Assembly: GCF_014174255.1 (NCBI RefSeq)
Contig: NZ_JABEQJ010000009.1
Coordinates: 62,001-126,000, forward strand
Direction of reading: 5' to 3'
Length of the DNA stretch: 64,000 bases
Source of the DNA: Gluconacetobacter sacchari
GTDB lineage: Bacteria > Pseudomonadota > Alphaproteobacteria > Acetobacterales > Acetobacteraceae
The notes under the pieces are model-generated. The model did no database searches, had not been told where the DNA came from, and saw only the letters and a list, made by a program, of their open reading frames with translations. The position numbers were made by a program, and so were the translations under genes. Positions 8,276 through 17,400 of the stretch are shown in pieces (position 1 is the stretch's first letter; each line of letters begins with the position of its first letter).

Positions 8276-8755
8276 TCAGTTCATGGCCTTCATCAGCGCG
8301 TCGGCTTCCGGCTGGTGGGCTTTCAGCAGGGCGACATTGGCCGGGTTGAGGGTGGGGGCGTGCGCGCCGGCTGGTGGCGGCTGACGGATCATGGCCTCGG
8401 TGATGCCGAATGCGCTGATCCCCATGACGAAGTCACGAGCCGTGAAGCCATTGGCCGCCAGGATCTGGGACAGGCCCGGAATGGCGGCGGTCTGGTCGAT
8501 GGTCTGGGCCAGCGACAGGTTCTGGGCGTTCGGCGGATTGATGCCGGCGGCCTGGATGGCGCGGATGGTCGTGGTCATGCGCGGCAGGAAATCGGCCGGC
8601 AGCGGATATTGCGCGGCCGCCTGCATGTCGTGCTGGAACGCCGCGATTTCGGCGGCCGAAGGCTGGCGGGCCTGTTGCTGCGGCGCCTGGGCCATTGCGG
8701 CGGCGGGCAGGGCGGCGGCCAGGGTGGCCGCCAGGATCGTCAGTCGCATCGTCAT
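8276..8755 (-). CDS. Hypothetical secreted protein, 159 aa
   Basis: The first 22 residues form a Sec signal peptide (MRLTILAATLAAALPAAAMA, likely cleavage after AMA). The mature part is about 137 residues, Gln/Ala/Pro-rich and mostly helical, with no cysteines or membrane segments, so it is probably periplasmic. I do not recognise a functional family. ATG 8755 overlaps the stop of the aminopeptidase gene in an ATGA junction, indicating translational coupling; a second ATG at 8749 gives almost the same product. A strong terminator follows. Confidence 0.7.
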   Translation of the reverse strand: MTMRLTILAATLAAALPAAAMAQAPQQQARQPSAAEIAAFQHDMQAAAQYPLPADFLPRMTTTIRAIQAAGINPPNAQNLSLAQTIDQTAAIPGLSQILAANGFTARDFVMGISAFGITEAMIRQPPPAGAHAPTLNPANVALLKAHQPEADALMKAMN

Positions 8756-10062
8756 ACCGTATTGACCCATTCACCGTGTTTCATCAGGGGTTCGCGGTCG
8801 CCATCCTGGGAGATGGCGGTCACGTCGATTTCGGCCGAACCGATCATCCAGTCGATATGGATGAAGCTGCTGTTGGCGCCGCGCGCCTCAAGCTGTTCCG
8901 GTGTCTGGCCTTCGGTCTCCACCATGCATTTCGTGTAGGCCTGGCCGAGTGCGATGTGGCTGGCGGCGTTCTCGTCGAACAGCGTGTTGCGGAACAGCAC
9001 TCCGGTCTGCGAGATCGGGGAGGAATGGGGTACCAGCGCCACCTCGCCCAGGCGCCGGGCCCCTTCGTCGGTGGCCAGGATGCGTTCCAGCACCGCCTGG
9101 CCCTGGGTCGCGCGGGCTTCGGTGATCCGGCCGCCCTCGAAACGCACCGCGATGCCGTCGATCAGCGTCCCCTGGTGAAACAGCGGCTTGGTGGCGCGGA
9201 CGACGCCTTCGACCCGCCGCGCGTGCGGCGTGGTGAAGACTTCCTCGGTCGGGATATTGGGATTGCACACGATGCCGTTGCGCGCGGGCTCCGACCCGCC
9301 GGCCCAGGCGTGGCCGTCGGCCAGGCCTACCGTCAGGTCGGTGCCGGGCCCGGTGAAGTGCAGCGCCGCGAAGCGCCGGTCGTTCAGCCAGTCGGCGCGC
9401 CGGTGCAGGGTTGCGTTATGGGCGCTCCAGTTCGCCACCGGGTCGTCCGCCGTGACGCGCGAGGCCTGGAAGATCGCGCCCCACAGCCGTTCCAGCGCCC
9501 GGTCGGGGGCCTCGTCGGGGAAGACCTGCTCCGCCCAGGCCGGGGTGGCGCAGGCGACGATGTTCCAGTTCACGGCGAAGCTGGTGATCAGTTCCATCGC
9601 CGGTCGACCGGCCAGCGACGCGGCCTTGCTGGCACGGGCCACGCGGTCGGGGTCCTCATGGCTCAGCAGTACGGGGTTGCCGCCGGTGATGGCCATGCGT
9701 GCCGCGCCCTGGCGATAGGCGTCGGCCATGCCTTCGTGCAGCCAGGTCGGCGCGATGTCGAATGCCGCGTCGGGGGCATGGCGGAAGCGCGCCAGCGTGA
9801 CGGCGTCATCCGTATAGAACGGCGTGACCAGCGACGCGCCGGCCCGATAGGCGTGTTCGGCGATCCGCCGCACCAGCGGCACCGCCTCCAGCGGCGCCGT
9901 GATCAGCACCTGCTGGCCCGGCGCGACGTTCAGCCCGATCCGGACCGCGACTTCGCCCAGGCGGTCCAGAAGCCTGTCATGGGCCGACCCGCCAGGGGGC
10001 GGCGAGGAGGACGTCGATGAGGATGTCGATGAGGATGTCATTGAAAGCGGATATCCTGTCAC
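8752..10062 (-). CDS. Aminopeptidase, peptidase family M29
   Basis: A 436-residue metallo-aminopeptidase (AmpS/PepS/AmpT type) releasing N-terminal amino acids from peptides in the cytoplasm with two divalent metal ions. Family landmarks include GLNVAPGQQVLITAPLEAVP at the N-terminus, NPNIPTEEVFTTPH with the catalytic Glu, RNTLFDENAASHIALGQAY, and GANSSFIHIDWMIG near the end with metal-ligand His and Asp. Length is usual. The annotated start is GTG 10062; ATG 10041 is an alternative that starts within a Ser/Thr tandem repeat (TSSSTSSSTSSSP) not conserved in the family. It is coupled to the downstream secreted protein gene. Confidence 0.92.
   Translation of the reverse strand: MTGYPLSMTSSSTSSSTSSSPPPGGSAHDRLLDRLGEVAVRIGLNVAPGQQVLITAPLEAVPLVRRIAEHAYRAGASLVTPFYTDDAVTLARFRHAPDAAFDIAPTWLHEGMADAYRQGAARMAITGGNPVLLSHEDPDRVARASKAASLAGRPAMELITSFAVNWNIVACATPAWAEQVFPDEAPDRALERLWGAIFQASRVTADDPVANWSAHNATLHRRADWLNDRRFAALHFTGPGTDLTVGLADGHAWAGGSEPARNGIVCNPNIPTEEVFTTPHARRVEGVVRATKPLFHQGTLIDGIAVRFEGGRITEARATQGQAVLERILATDEGARRLGEVALVPHSSPISQTGVLFRNTLFDENAASHIALGQAYTKCMVETEGQTPEQLEARGANSSFIHIDWMIGSAEIDVTAISQDGDREPLMKHGEWVNTV
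10010..10040. repeat. 12-bp tandem repeat in the aminopeptidase N-terminus
   Basis: Two full units of the form GAYGTCGATGAG plus a partial third encode the Thr-Ser-Ser-Ser run at the start of the M29 aminopeptidase. The unit is a multiple of three, so copy-number changes alter length without shifting frame. Confidence 0.7.
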
Positions 10063-10138
10063 TTTGATCCATTCACCCTAGCCTGATCGTTTGGGAGCGG
10101 ATAGGCAACCGCCGTGGAACGGTCGAGGCGGGACACAA

Positions 10139-10501
10139 ATGGATGAGGATTGCGGCCGAAGCATGGAGAACTGGGTGCGGCTGTGCGCGACCGAGGCGGC
10201 GCGCGCGGGGCCGCACCGCGTGGTCGTGGACGGCACGGGGCTGGTGGTCTGGCTTGCGGCCGGCGGCAGGCCGCGCGTCTTCGCCGATCGCTGCCCCCAT
10301 CGCGATGCCCGGCTGTCGGCGGGGTATGTCGAGGCGGGGCACCTGGTCTGCCCGTTTCATCTCTGGGCGTTCGACGAATCGGGTCATTATGTCGGGCCCG
10401 ATGGCGTGGCCGTTCCTGAATGCGCGGTGGCGCGCTTTCCCGTTCGCGAATGCGATGGCGCGCTCTGGGTCAGGCTTGCTCCCGCTCCAGCCATGTCCTG
10501 A
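10139..10501 (+). CDS. Rieske [2Fe-2S] domain protein
   Basis: A 120-residue stand-alone Rieske ferredoxin-type protein. Both cluster-binding motifs are present: C-P-H (CPHRDARLSAG, about residues 49-59) and C-P-F-H (CPFHLWAFDESG), with the usual spacing. Such proteins serve as small electron carriers or as ferredoxin components of dioxygenases; no oxygenase lies nearby, so the partner is unknown. No signal peptide is present. ATG 10139 is the most likely start, since 10091 lacks a clear ribosome site. Its 3' end overlaps the convergent DUF4186 gene by 32 bp. Confidence 0.88.
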   Translation: MDEDCGRSMENWVRLCATEAARAGPHRVVVDGTGLVVWLAAGGRPRVFADRCPHRDARLSAGYVEAGHLVCPFHLWAFDESGHYVGPDGVAVPECAVARFPVRECDGALWVRLAPAPAMS

Positions 10502-10859
10502 TGATTGTCAGCACATAGGCGCGGTCGGGTGCATCCAGTTGCTGTCCCTTGGCAAGCCCGTGCCATTTCTCCAGGCAGCCGCGACAGCAGGTGGCGGTGG
10601 CATGCTGCGCGACGAAGACCGGGTGGCCGCGCCAGGGCGTCTGGCGGCCGTCGCGCGCCGGGTGCGCCGGGGCCAGGCGGCGCGTGATGAAATCCGCCGC
10701 ATGCTCCATGACCGTCGGGAGGCCCTTGTCTTTCAGATAGGCGCGATCCTTCGCATCCAGATGGAAGCGCGCCCGGAAAGCCGAACGGGCCAGGCCCTGC
10801 CACAGCGCGTCGGGTATCGGCGGGGGCGGCGTGTCGCCCGCCCCGACACCTCCGCCCAT
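10470..10859 (-). CDS. DUF4186 family protein
   Basis: A 129-residue protein with the highly conserved DUF4186 core TPWRGHPVFVAQHATATCCR (about residues 75-94) followed by GCLEKWH. The conserved His and paired Cys residues look like a metal-binding site, but no function is established for the family. The start ATG overlaps the tyrS stop (TGATG), so translation is coupled to tyrosyl-tRNA synthetase. Its C-terminus overlaps the convergent Rieske gene. The glycine- and proline-rich first 15 residues are not part of the family core. Confidence 0.88.
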   Translation of the reverse strand: MGGGVGAGDTPPPPIPDALWQGLARSAFRARFHLDAKDRAYLKDKGLPTVMEHAADFITRRLAPAHPARDGRQTPWRGHPVFVAQHATATCCRGCLEKWHGLAKGQQLDAPDRAYVLTIIRTWLEREQA

Positions 10860-12100
10860 CAGGCCGGGCGCACCAGAAGGTGATGCTTGCGCCCCGACGA
10901 CAGCTTGATCGCGCCGTCCACCAGGTCCGCCGGGGTGACCATGAGCGATTCGTCCTTCACCGCGACATCGTTGATCCGCGCGCCGCCGCCGCGGATCAGG
11001 CGCCGCGCCTCGCCATTGCTGGCGGCCATGCCGCTTTCGGCGAACAGGCGGAAGGCGGGCAGGCCGGCCGCCAGCAGGTCGGCCGCGATCGTCGTGGCGG
11101 GCAGGGCGGCGGGAGCCTCGCCGCCCTCGAAGGTGCGGCGCGCGGTCTCGGCGGCTTCCTCGGCGGCGGCCCGGCCGTGGCACAGGGCGGTGACCTCGGT
11201 GGCCAGGATCTTCTTCGCCTCGTTGACCTCCGCACCTTCCAGCGCGGCCAGGCGGTCGCATTCCGCCAGCGGCAGGTCGGTGAACAGGCGCAGGAAGCGG
11301 CCGACATCGGCATCCTCGACATTGCGCCAGAACTGCCAATACTCGAACACCGGCAGGCGCGCCGCCGACAGCCAGACGGCGCCACGTGCCGACTTGCCCA
11401 TCTTGGCGCCCGACGAAGTGGTCAGCAGCGGCGTCGTCAGGCCGAAGACCTGCTTCTGCTCGGTGCGGCGGACCAGGTCGATGCCCGAGACGATATTGCC
11501 CCACTGGTCGGATCCGCCCATTTGCAGCGTCACGCCCATCGTGCGGTTCATCTCGCGGAAATCGTACGATTGCAGGATGGAATAATTGAATTCCAGGAAG
11601 GTCAGCCCCTGTTCGCGCTCGAGGCGCGAGCGCACGGAATCGAAGGCCAGCATGCGGTTGACCGAAAAATGCACCCCGACATCGCGCAGCAGGTCGATAT
11701 AGGACAGCCGGTCCAGCCAGTCGGCGTTATTCGCCAGCCTTGCCCCCGTCTCGCCCTCGAATGCCAGGAACTGGCGCAGGCAGCCCTCGATCCCGCGCAG
11801 ATTGGCCGCGATCGTCTCGCCGGTCATCAACTGCCGGGCTTCCTCGCGGAAGGAGGGGTCGCCGATTCGCGCCGTGCCGCCGCCCATCAGGGCCACCGGC
11901 CGGTGGCCGTGCTTCTGCATCAGGCGCAGCAACATGATCTGGATCAGGCTGCCGACATGGAGGCTGTCGGCGGTGGGGTCGAAGCCGATATAGCCGGCCA
12001 CCGGCCCGGCCGTCAGGGCGGCGTCCAGTGCTTCGAGGTCGGTACACTGGAAGATGAAGCCGCGGGCCTCGGCTTCCTGGAGGAATTCGCTGTTCGGCAT
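10859..12100 (-). CDS. tyrS: Tyrosyl-tRNA synthetase
   Basis: Class I aminoacyl-tRNA synthetase charging tRNA-Tyr, 413 residues. The HIGH-type motif appears as HVGS (residues 48-51) and the KMSKS loop as KMGKS (233-237). The tyrosine-binding region [17 protein letters not shown] is intact and the last 65 residues form an S4 RNA-binding domain ([16 protein letters not shown]). The length is normal for TyrZ/TyrS of the KMxKS bacterial type. ATG 12100 is clear. It is followed by the overlapping DUF4186 gene. I saw no T-box upstream, as expected outside Gram-positives. Confidence 0.97.
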   Translation of the reverse strand: MPNSEFLQEAEARGFIFQCTDLEALDAALTAGPVAGYIGFDPTADSLHVGSLIQIMLLRLMQKHGHRPVALMGGGTARIGDPSFREEARQLMTGETIAANLRGIEGCLRQFLAFEGETGARLANNADWLDRLSYIDLLRDVGVHFSVNRMLAFDSVRSRLEREQGLTFLEFNYSILQSYDFREMNRTMGVTLQMGGSDQWGNIVSGIDLVRRTEQKQVFGLTTPLLTTSSGAKMGKSARGAVWLSAARLPVFEYWQFWRNVEDADVGRFLRLFTDLPLAECDRLAALEGAEVNEAKKILATEVTALCHGRAAAEEAAETARRTFEGGEAPAALPATTIAADLLAAGLPAFRLFAESGMAASNGEARRLIRGGGARINDVAVKDESLMVTPADLVDGAIKLSSGRKHHLLVRPA

Positions 12101-12234
12101 GGTCGGGTCACTCTGGTATCATGGCGGCCCGGCCGGCTGGGACGGACAGGCACCGGCGACCCTCTAGCATGTCCCTCCGGCGACATGAAACCCGCACGGG
12201 TTTCGCGGCGTTGGAAAGAGGGAGACGCGATGAC

Positions 12235-12275
12235 TGTGGCCGCCCCGTCGGGCAACGTCCGGCGGGGCGGCCACA
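12235..12275. terminator. Strong 13-bp GC hairpin after the hydrolase gene
   Basis: Arms 12235-12247 (TGTGGCCGCCCCG) and 12263-12275 are perfectly complementary with a 15-base loop, placed four bases past the stop of the minus-strand hydrolase. There is no T-run, so it may stabilise mRNA ends or act as a weak terminator. Confidence 0.55.
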
Positions 12276-12278
12276 AGG

Positions 12279-12944
12279 TCAGTCGGCGGCCAGCGCCAGC
12301 GCGCCGCGCGCCATGATGGTGCCCACATGGTCTTCCACGGCTTCGGCCACCTGTTCGGCATGGTTGGCGAAGATATGGTCGGCACCCGCGAAAATGCGAT
12401 AATCCACCGAGACGCCCTTCTGGGTGTTCAGCTTGTCGACCAGCTTGCGGATCGCCGGCTCGGGAACCAGTTCGTCGGAATCGCCGGCGATCATCAGCCC
12501 GCCGCAGGGACACGGGGCCAGGAAGCCGAAATCGTAATGATTGGCCGGCGGTGCGACGCTGATCCAGCCGGTGATTTCCGGCCGCCGCATCAGCAGTTGC
12601 ATGCCGACGAAGGCGCCGAACGAATAGCCGGCGATCCACAGCCCGCCGGCATTCGGGTTGACCATCTGCATCCAGTCCAGCGCCGCCGCCGCGTCGGAGA
12701 TTTCTCCGATGCCGCCGTCATAGCGGCCCTGCGAACGGCCGACCCCACGCGAATTATATCGCATGACCGAGAAACCCATCTTCTCGAACGAACGATACAT
12801 CGCATAGGTGATGCGGTTGTTCATGGTGCCGCCATGCAGCGGGTGGGGATGAAGGACCAGCGCCAGCGGCGCATTGGGCTCGCTTGAATGGTGATAACGT
12901 CCCTCAAGGCGGCCGTCAGGGCCGGCGAACATGACCTCAGGCAT
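12279..12944 (-). CDS. Alpha/beta hydrolase (COG2945 type)
   Basis: A 221-residue soluble alpha/beta-hydrolase. The nucleophile elbow is GYSFGA (Ser in IAGYSFGAFVG), the oxyanion region is LVLHPHPLHGGTMNN, and the catalytic Asp and His are the likely GDSDELVP and ADHIFAN. This subgroup includes uncharacterised esterases/lipases; the substrate cannot be read from sequence. The length is normal for COG2945. ATG 12944 starts the family core directly. A GC-rich hairpin follows the stop, separating it from tyrS on the same strand. Confidence 0.88.
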   Translation of the reverse strand: MPEVMFAGPDGRLEGRYHHSSEPNAPLALVLHPHPLHGGTMNNRITYAMYRSFEKMGFSVMRYNSRGVGRSQGRYDGGIGEISDAAAALDWMQMVNPNAGGLWIAGYSFGAFVGMQLLMRRPEITGWISVAPPANHYDFGFLAPCPCGGLMIAGDSDELVPEPAIRKLVDKLNTQKGVSVDYRIFAGADHIFANHAEQVAEAVEDHVGTIMARGALALAAD

Positions 12945-13555
12945 TCGTATCCCGCAATATGCTTCCCGCGCCCCCAGGCATGGCGTCGGGATCGTTACTG
13001 TGGCGGCCGGTGGACGACGATGCCCCGTCGCCTGCCGGCGGATAGGAAAGGGCGGCTGCTCGGCCGCCCCGGCAGTCGGGCACGCTGCCCTTGCGATTCA
13101 CGCGTGATCTCTGGTCATACCGACAGCGCCGATCCGGCCGGATGGGGGACGAGCCGACATTGCATCCTGTTTAGAGTGACGCAACGCGAGGAGGGCGCGA
13201 AATGCCGGTTTGTCAGGCGTGGATTGCATTTCAAGCAGTCATGGAACCCCTGGGGAGGGAACGGGAGGCTGACCGGTTGACTTCCTGCTTGATGTGGCCA
13301 TAGTCCAGTATCCCTTCATTCCATCAGGGCGGCAGTCACCGTCCATGACATCCGGCCGGCCGATGCCGTTCGCCCGGGTGTGACAATACTCATCGCGCAT
13401 CCGGCGGTTCATGAGCCGATCGCCTTGCCATGAGGGTGTATATAGCGATCCGGAATCGCCAATTGCCAGATAATTCGTGTTTACACTTGCCGGTGCGACA
13501 CGCACCGTCCGGTCGTGGAACGGGGCTGGCATCTGGGCCGAGGGGAGAAAATGGC
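12945..13555. other. 610-bp divergent intergenic region
   Basis: No frame encodes a recognisable protein. It separates the minus-strand hydrolase from the plus-strand cysteine desulfurase operon and must hold both promoters. Directly visible is a perfect 7-bp GC hairpin (13050-13056 with 13063-13069). No tRNA-like fold or clear iron/IscR-type box was found. Confidence 0.5.
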
Positions 13556-14698
13556 ATGGGGCATGACTGGATCTACTTCGATGCCAACGCTTCCGAACCG
13601 GTGCGCCCGGCGGCGCTGGATGCTCTGGCCCGTGCGGCGTCCGTGCCGGGCAATCCGTCCTCGGTGCATCGGGCGGGGCGGGAGGCGCGCGCGGTGCTCG
13701 AATCGGCGCGGGAGCGGCTGGCGGCCCTGTTCGGCGCGCGTGGGGACAATTGCGTCATGACCTCCGGCGGGACCGAGGCCAACCTGCTGGCGGTGGCCGG
13801 GCTGGGTGCCGGGCGGCGTGTGCTGGTCTCGGCGATCGAGCATGACGCGGTGCGTGCCGCTGTGGTGGGGGAGAGCATTCCGGTCGATGGCGACGGCGTG
13901 GTGCGGCTGGCCGTGCTGGAGCGGATGCTGGCCGATCCGCGGGGCGGGCCGGCGCTGGTCTGCCTGATGCTGGCGAATAACGAGGTCGGGACGATTCAGC
14001 CGGTGGCCGAGGCGGCGCGGATCTGCCGCGCCCATGGCGCGCTGCTGCATGTCGACGCGGTGCAGGCGGCGGGGCGGATCGCGGTCGATCTGCGTGTGCT
14101 GGGGGCGGACGGCCTCGCGGTGTCGGGGCATAAATTCGGCGGCGTCAAGGGAGCGGGGGCCTTGCTGCTGGCCGGCGATGCGACCCGGACGCTGCCGCCG
14201 GTGATGGCGGGCGGCGGGCAGGAAATGGGGCGGCGCGGCGGTACGCCGGCCCTGCCGGCGATCGCCGCGATGGCCGAGGCGGCGTCCGAGGCGGTCGCGG
14301 CGCTGGCGGCGGAGGGCGCGGCGGCGATGGCGCGCTGGCGCGATGCCATCGACGCCGCGGCGGTGGCGGCGGGGGCGGTGGTCTGCGGTGCTGCTGCGCC
14401 GCGCCTGGCCAACACCACCTGCCTGGCATTGCCGGGGCGGACGTCCCAGATGCAACTGATCGCGCTGGATCTGGCGGGGTTCGGCGTGTCCGCCGGGTCG
14501 GCCTGTTCGTCGGGCAAAGTCGCGCGGTCGCATGTGCTGGATGCGATGGGGCTGGGACCGCTGGCGGGTGAGGCGATCCGCGTCTCGCTGCCCTGGACGA
14601 CGCGCGAGGAGGATGTGATGCGATTTATCGAGGCCTATCGCACGATGGCGGCCCGCCTTCCCGTGCGGCGCGTGACGCTGGAGGAGGCCGGAGCATGA
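13556..14698 (+). CDS. Cysteine desulfurase, first of a tandem pair
   Basis: A 380-residue class V PLP aminotransferase-fold enzyme that strips sulfur from L-cysteine to an enzyme persulfide. The PLP lysine is Lys193 in VSGHKFGG and the active-site cysteine is Cys317 in SAGSACSSG, both in the usual IscS/NifS positions; the substrate motif YFDANAS replaces the more usual YLDNNAT. A GGGGAG precedes ATG 13556 (another ATG at 13551 is out of frame). The gene overlaps the second desulfurase by ATGA. Compared with the downstream copy it is shorter and diverged, so the pair is not a recent duplication. It heads an operon with ferredoxin and mnmA. Confidence 0.93.
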   Translation: MGHDWIYFDANASEPVRPAALDALARAASVPGNPSSVHRAGREARAVLESARERLAALFGARGDNCVMTSGGTEANLLAVAGLGAGRRVLVSAIEHDAVRAAVVGESIPVDGDGVVRLAVLERMLADPRGGPALVCLMLANNEVGTIQPVAEAARICRAHGALLHVDAVQAAGRIAVDLRVLGADGLAVSGHKFGGVKGAGALLLAGDATRTLPPVMAGGGQEMGRRGGTPALPAIAAMAEAASEAVAALAAEGAAAMARWRDAIDAAAVAAGAVVCGAAAPRLANTTCLALPGRTSQMQLIALDLAGFGVSAGSACSSGKVARSHVLDAMGLGPLAGEAIRVSLPWTTREEDVMRFIEAYRTMAARLPVRRVTLEEAGA

Positions 14699-15936
14699 CC
14701 GGGGAAGCCGCAGGCGAGGCCGTGCCCCCGCTCTATCTGGATTACCAGGCGACGACGCCCTGCGATCCGGCGGTGATGGCGGCGATGATGCCCTGGTTCG
14801 CCGAGATGTTCGGCAACCCGCACAGCGTGGACCATGCGATGGGCCGGCAGGCCCGCGACGCGGTGGAGGACGCACGGGCCGATGTGGCGGCGCTGCTGGG
14901 GGCGGATGTGCGCGAGGTGGTGTTCACGTCCGGCGCCACGGAAGCCAACAACATCGCCATCAAGGGCGCGGTGCGCCATCTGGCGGCGCGGGGCGACGGC
15001 AGACGGCGCGTCATCACGGTCGCGACCGAGCATAAATGCGTGCTGGAATCGGTGCGCGACCTGGCGGCGGAGGGGTTCGACCCGGTGATCCTGCCGGTCG
15101 GGGCCGACGGGAGGCTGGACCCGACGGTGCTGCGCGCGGCGCTGGCCGTGCCCACGCTGCTGGTCAGCATCATGGCGGCGAACAACGAGACCGGCGTGCT
15201 GCACGACATGGCCGCCCTGGCGCCGGAGGTTCGCGCGGCGGGCGCGCTGCTGCACAGCGACGTGGCGCAGGCGGCGGGCAAGGTGGCGCTGGACGTGCGG
15301 GCGATGGATCTCGACCTCGCGTCGGTGTCCGCCCACAAGCTGTATGGGCCGAAGGGCGTGGGTGCCCTGTATGTCCGCCGGCGGCCGCGCGTGCGGTTGG
15401 CGCCGCTGTTCTCGGGTGGCGGGCAGGAGCGGGGGCTGCGGTCGGGCACGCTGGCGACGCCGCTGCTGGTGGGGTTCGGCGCGGCCTGCCGCGTCGCGCG
15501 CACGGTGCGGGTGGAGGAGGCGCGGCGGATGACGGGGCTGCGCGACCGTTTCCTGGACCGCATGATGGCGGCCATTCCCGGCCTCGCGGTCAACGGGTCC
15601 ATGGCGCATCGGCTGCCGGCCAACCTCAATCTGCGTTTCCCCGACGTGCGGGCGCTGGATGTGATCGCGCACGCGCCGGAAATATGCGTTTCCACCGGAT
15701 CGGCCTGCTCGTCGGCCGAATTGGTGCCGTCCTATGTACTGACCGCGATGGGGCTGGATGCGGATGCGGCCGCGCGAAGCTTGCGTCTGGCGGTGGGACG
15801 CTATACCTCAGCCGCCGATATGGATCGCGCGGCGGCGATCCTGTGCCGGGCGGTGGCGGAAGCGCGCGCGGCGGGGGAGGCCGCCCGTGAGCCGACTCAT
15901 GATGACACGGCCAGGATAGCAGAATGCCGCATATGA
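14695..15936 (+). CDS. iscS: Cysteine desulfurase, second of a tandem pair
   Basis: A 413-residue IscS-like enzyme. PLP lysine is Lys215 ([12 protein letters not shown]) and the persulfide cysteine is Cys338 ([10 protein letters not shown]), so it should be catalytically competent. It begins [10 protein letters not shown], the classical IscS opening, and is closer to housekeeping IscS than the upstream copy. Translation is coupled to the upstream gene (ATGA). Its 3' end overlaps the ferredoxin by 13 bp. No IscU, IscA, HscA or HscB genes accompany it here, which argues that sulfur passes to MnmA and tRNA rather than only to Fe-S assembly; that is inference. Confidence 0.94.
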   Translation: MTGEAAGEAVPPLYLDYQATTPCDPAVMAAMMPWFAEMFGNPHSVDHAMGRQARDAVEDARADVAALLGADVREVVFTSGATEANNIAIKGAVRHLAARGDGRRRVITVATEHKCVLESVRDLAAEGFDPVILPVGADGRLDPTVLRAALAVPTLLVSIMAANNETGVLHDMAALAPEVRAAGALLHSDVAQAAGKVALDVRAMDLDLASVSAHKLYGPKGVGALYVRRRPRVRLAPLFSGGGQERGLRSGTLATPLLVGFGAACRVARTVRVEEARRMTGLRDRFLDRMMAAIPGLAVNGSMAHRLPANLNLRFPDVRALDVIAHAPEICVSTGSACSSAELVPSYVLTAMGLDADAAARSLRLAVGRYTSAADMDRAAAILCRAVAEARAAGEAAREPTHDDTARIAECRI

Positions 15937-16238
15937 TTTTCGTCGAGCATGACGGAACCCGCCGCGAAGTCGACGCCCCGGTCGGCCTGTCGGTTCTGGA
16001 GATCGCCCACAAGCATGGGGTCGATCTGGAGGGCGCGTGCGAGGGATCGCTGGCCTGCGCCACCTGCCATGTCGTGGTCGACCCCGAATGGGCGCCGAAG
16101 CTGGCCGCGCCGACCGAGGACGAGGAAGACATGCTGGACCTGGCGTTCGGGTTGGAGAAGACCTCGCGCCTGGGCTGCCAGATCGTGATGACCGACGCGC
16201 TGGACGGCCTGGTCGTGCGCCTGCCGCGCACCGCCTGA
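15924..16238 (+). CDS. fdx: Adrenodoxin-type [2Fe-2S] ferredoxin
   Basis: A 104-residue Isc-type ferredoxin. Cluster ligands follow the adrenodoxin pattern: Cys39, Cys45 and Cys48 ([11 protein letters not shown]) and Cys85 (RLGCQIV). The acidic interaction helix ([11 protein letters not shown]) is also typical. Isc-type ferredoxins donate electrons for persulfide reduction during Fe-S cluster assembly. It overlaps the second cysteine desulfurase gene, so the two products probably work together. The start at 15924 keeps the normal length. Confidence 0.96.
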   Translation: MPHMIFVEHDGTRREVDAPVGLSVLEIAHKHGVDLEGACEGSLACATCHVVVDPEWAPKLAAPTEDEEDMLDLAFGLEKTSRLGCQIVMTDALDGLVVRLPRTA

Positions 16239-16273
16239 GCGAACGGCCTGAACGAACGGAAGGAACCCGCCCC

Positions 16274-17371
16274 ATGCGGATCATGGTCGCCATGTCGGGC
16301 GGCGTGGACAGCAGCGTGGTCGCCGCGCGCCTGGTGGCCGAGGGCCACGAGGTGGTGGGCGCGACGTTGCAGCTCTATGATTCGCGGGCCAGCGCGCGCA
16401 AGGGCGCGTGCTGCGCCGGGCGCGACATCCATGACGCGCGTCGCGTGGCCGACCGGCTGGGCATTCCGCATTATGTGATCGATGCCGAAAGCCGGTTCCG
16501 CGAGAGCGTGATCGAAACCTTCGCCGACGCCTATGCCGGCGGCGAGACGCCGGTTCCGTGCGTGGCCTGCAACCAGGGCGTGAAGTTTACCGACCTGCTG
16601 GGCATGGCGCGCGACCTGGGCGTCGATGCGATGGCGACCGGCCATTATGTCCGCCGGATCGAAGGTCCGGCCGGGCCGGAACTGCATCGCCCGGTCGATG
16701 CCTCGCGCGACCAGTCGTGGTTCCTGTTCGCGACCACGCGCGATCAATTGGATTTCCTGCGCTTTCCGCTGGGCGACATGCCGGACAAGGCCGCCGTGCG
16801 GGCCGAGGCCGAGCGTTTCGGTCTGGAGGTGGCGTCCAAGCCCGACAGCCAGGATCTGTGCTTCGTCTCCGACGGTTCCTACGCGCAGGTGGTCGAAAAG
16901 CTGCGCCCCGAGATGGCGGGTAGCGGCGAGATCGTGGACGAAGCCGGGCGGGTGGTCGGGCGGCATGACGGCGTGACGCGTTTTACGGTCGGGCAGAGCC
17001 GGCGGCTGGGCAATGCCGCGATGCGCGATGGCGAACGGCAGATGGTGGTCGGGATCGAACCCGCCGCGCGCCGCGTGGTGATCGGGCCGCGCGCCGCCGG
17101 CGCGGTGCGTGATGTGTCGTTGCGCGACGTGAACTGGCTGATCCCCCCGCCGGAGGGCGAATTGCGCTGCATGGTGCAGATCCGCGCGCGAGAAGATGCG
17201 CGGGCGGCGACCGTACGGTGGGCGGAGAATGGTGCCAGCGTGACGCTGGACGAACCGGCGATGCCGGCGCCGGGGCAGGCATGCGTGCTGTACGAGGGAA
17301 GCCGGGTGCTGGGCGGCGGGTTTATTCGGCGGCGGGAGCCCGTCGCGGTGCGGGGATCTTCTGTTTCTTGA
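16274..17371 (+). CDS. mnmA: tRNA-specific 2-thiouridylase MnmA
   Basis: A 365-residue enzyme forming 2-thiouridine at wobble position 34 of tRNA-Glu, -Gln and -Lys. The ATP pyrophosphatase P-loop is SGGVDSS (residues 8-14). The catalytic cysteine pair lies in [10 protein letters not shown] and in [10 protein letters not shown], and the tRNA-binding and C-terminal beta-barrel domains are complete ([10 protein letters not shown]). AGGAAC precedes ATG 16274. Its position right after two cysteine desulfurases and a ferredoxin places sulfur donor and acceptor in one operon. The Tus relay proteins of E. coli are absent here, so direct transfer from a desulfurase is likely. Confidence 0.97.
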   Translation: MRIMVAMSGGVDSSVVAARLVAEGHEVVGATLQLYDSRASARKGACCAGRDIHDARRVADRLGIPHYVIDAESRFRESVIETFADAYAGGETPVPCVACNQGVKFTDLLGMARDLGVDAMATGHYVRRIEGPAGPELHRPVDASRDQSWFLFATTRDQLDFLRFPLGDMPDKAAVRAEAERFGLEVASKPDSQDLCFVSDGSYAQVVEKLRPEMAGSGEIVDEAGRVVGRHDGVTRFTVGQSRRLGNAAMRDGERQMVVGIEPAARRVVIGPRAAGAVRDVSLRDVNWLIPPPEGELRCMVQIRAREDARAATVRWAENGASVTLDEPAMPAPGQACVLYEGSRVLGGGFIRRREPVAVRGSSVS

Positions 17372-17400
17372 AAAGAACAAAGGCGGAGAGGGCAAGCACC

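Noticed and set aside
10880-12316. Long plus-strand frame opposite tyrS
   Set aside because: Antisense shadow of tyrS, low-complexity Gln/Arg-rich translation with no domain.
13430-13555. N-terminal extension of the first cysteine desulfurase from 13430
   Set aside because: The added residues match nothing in the family, and a good ribosome site precedes ATG 13556.
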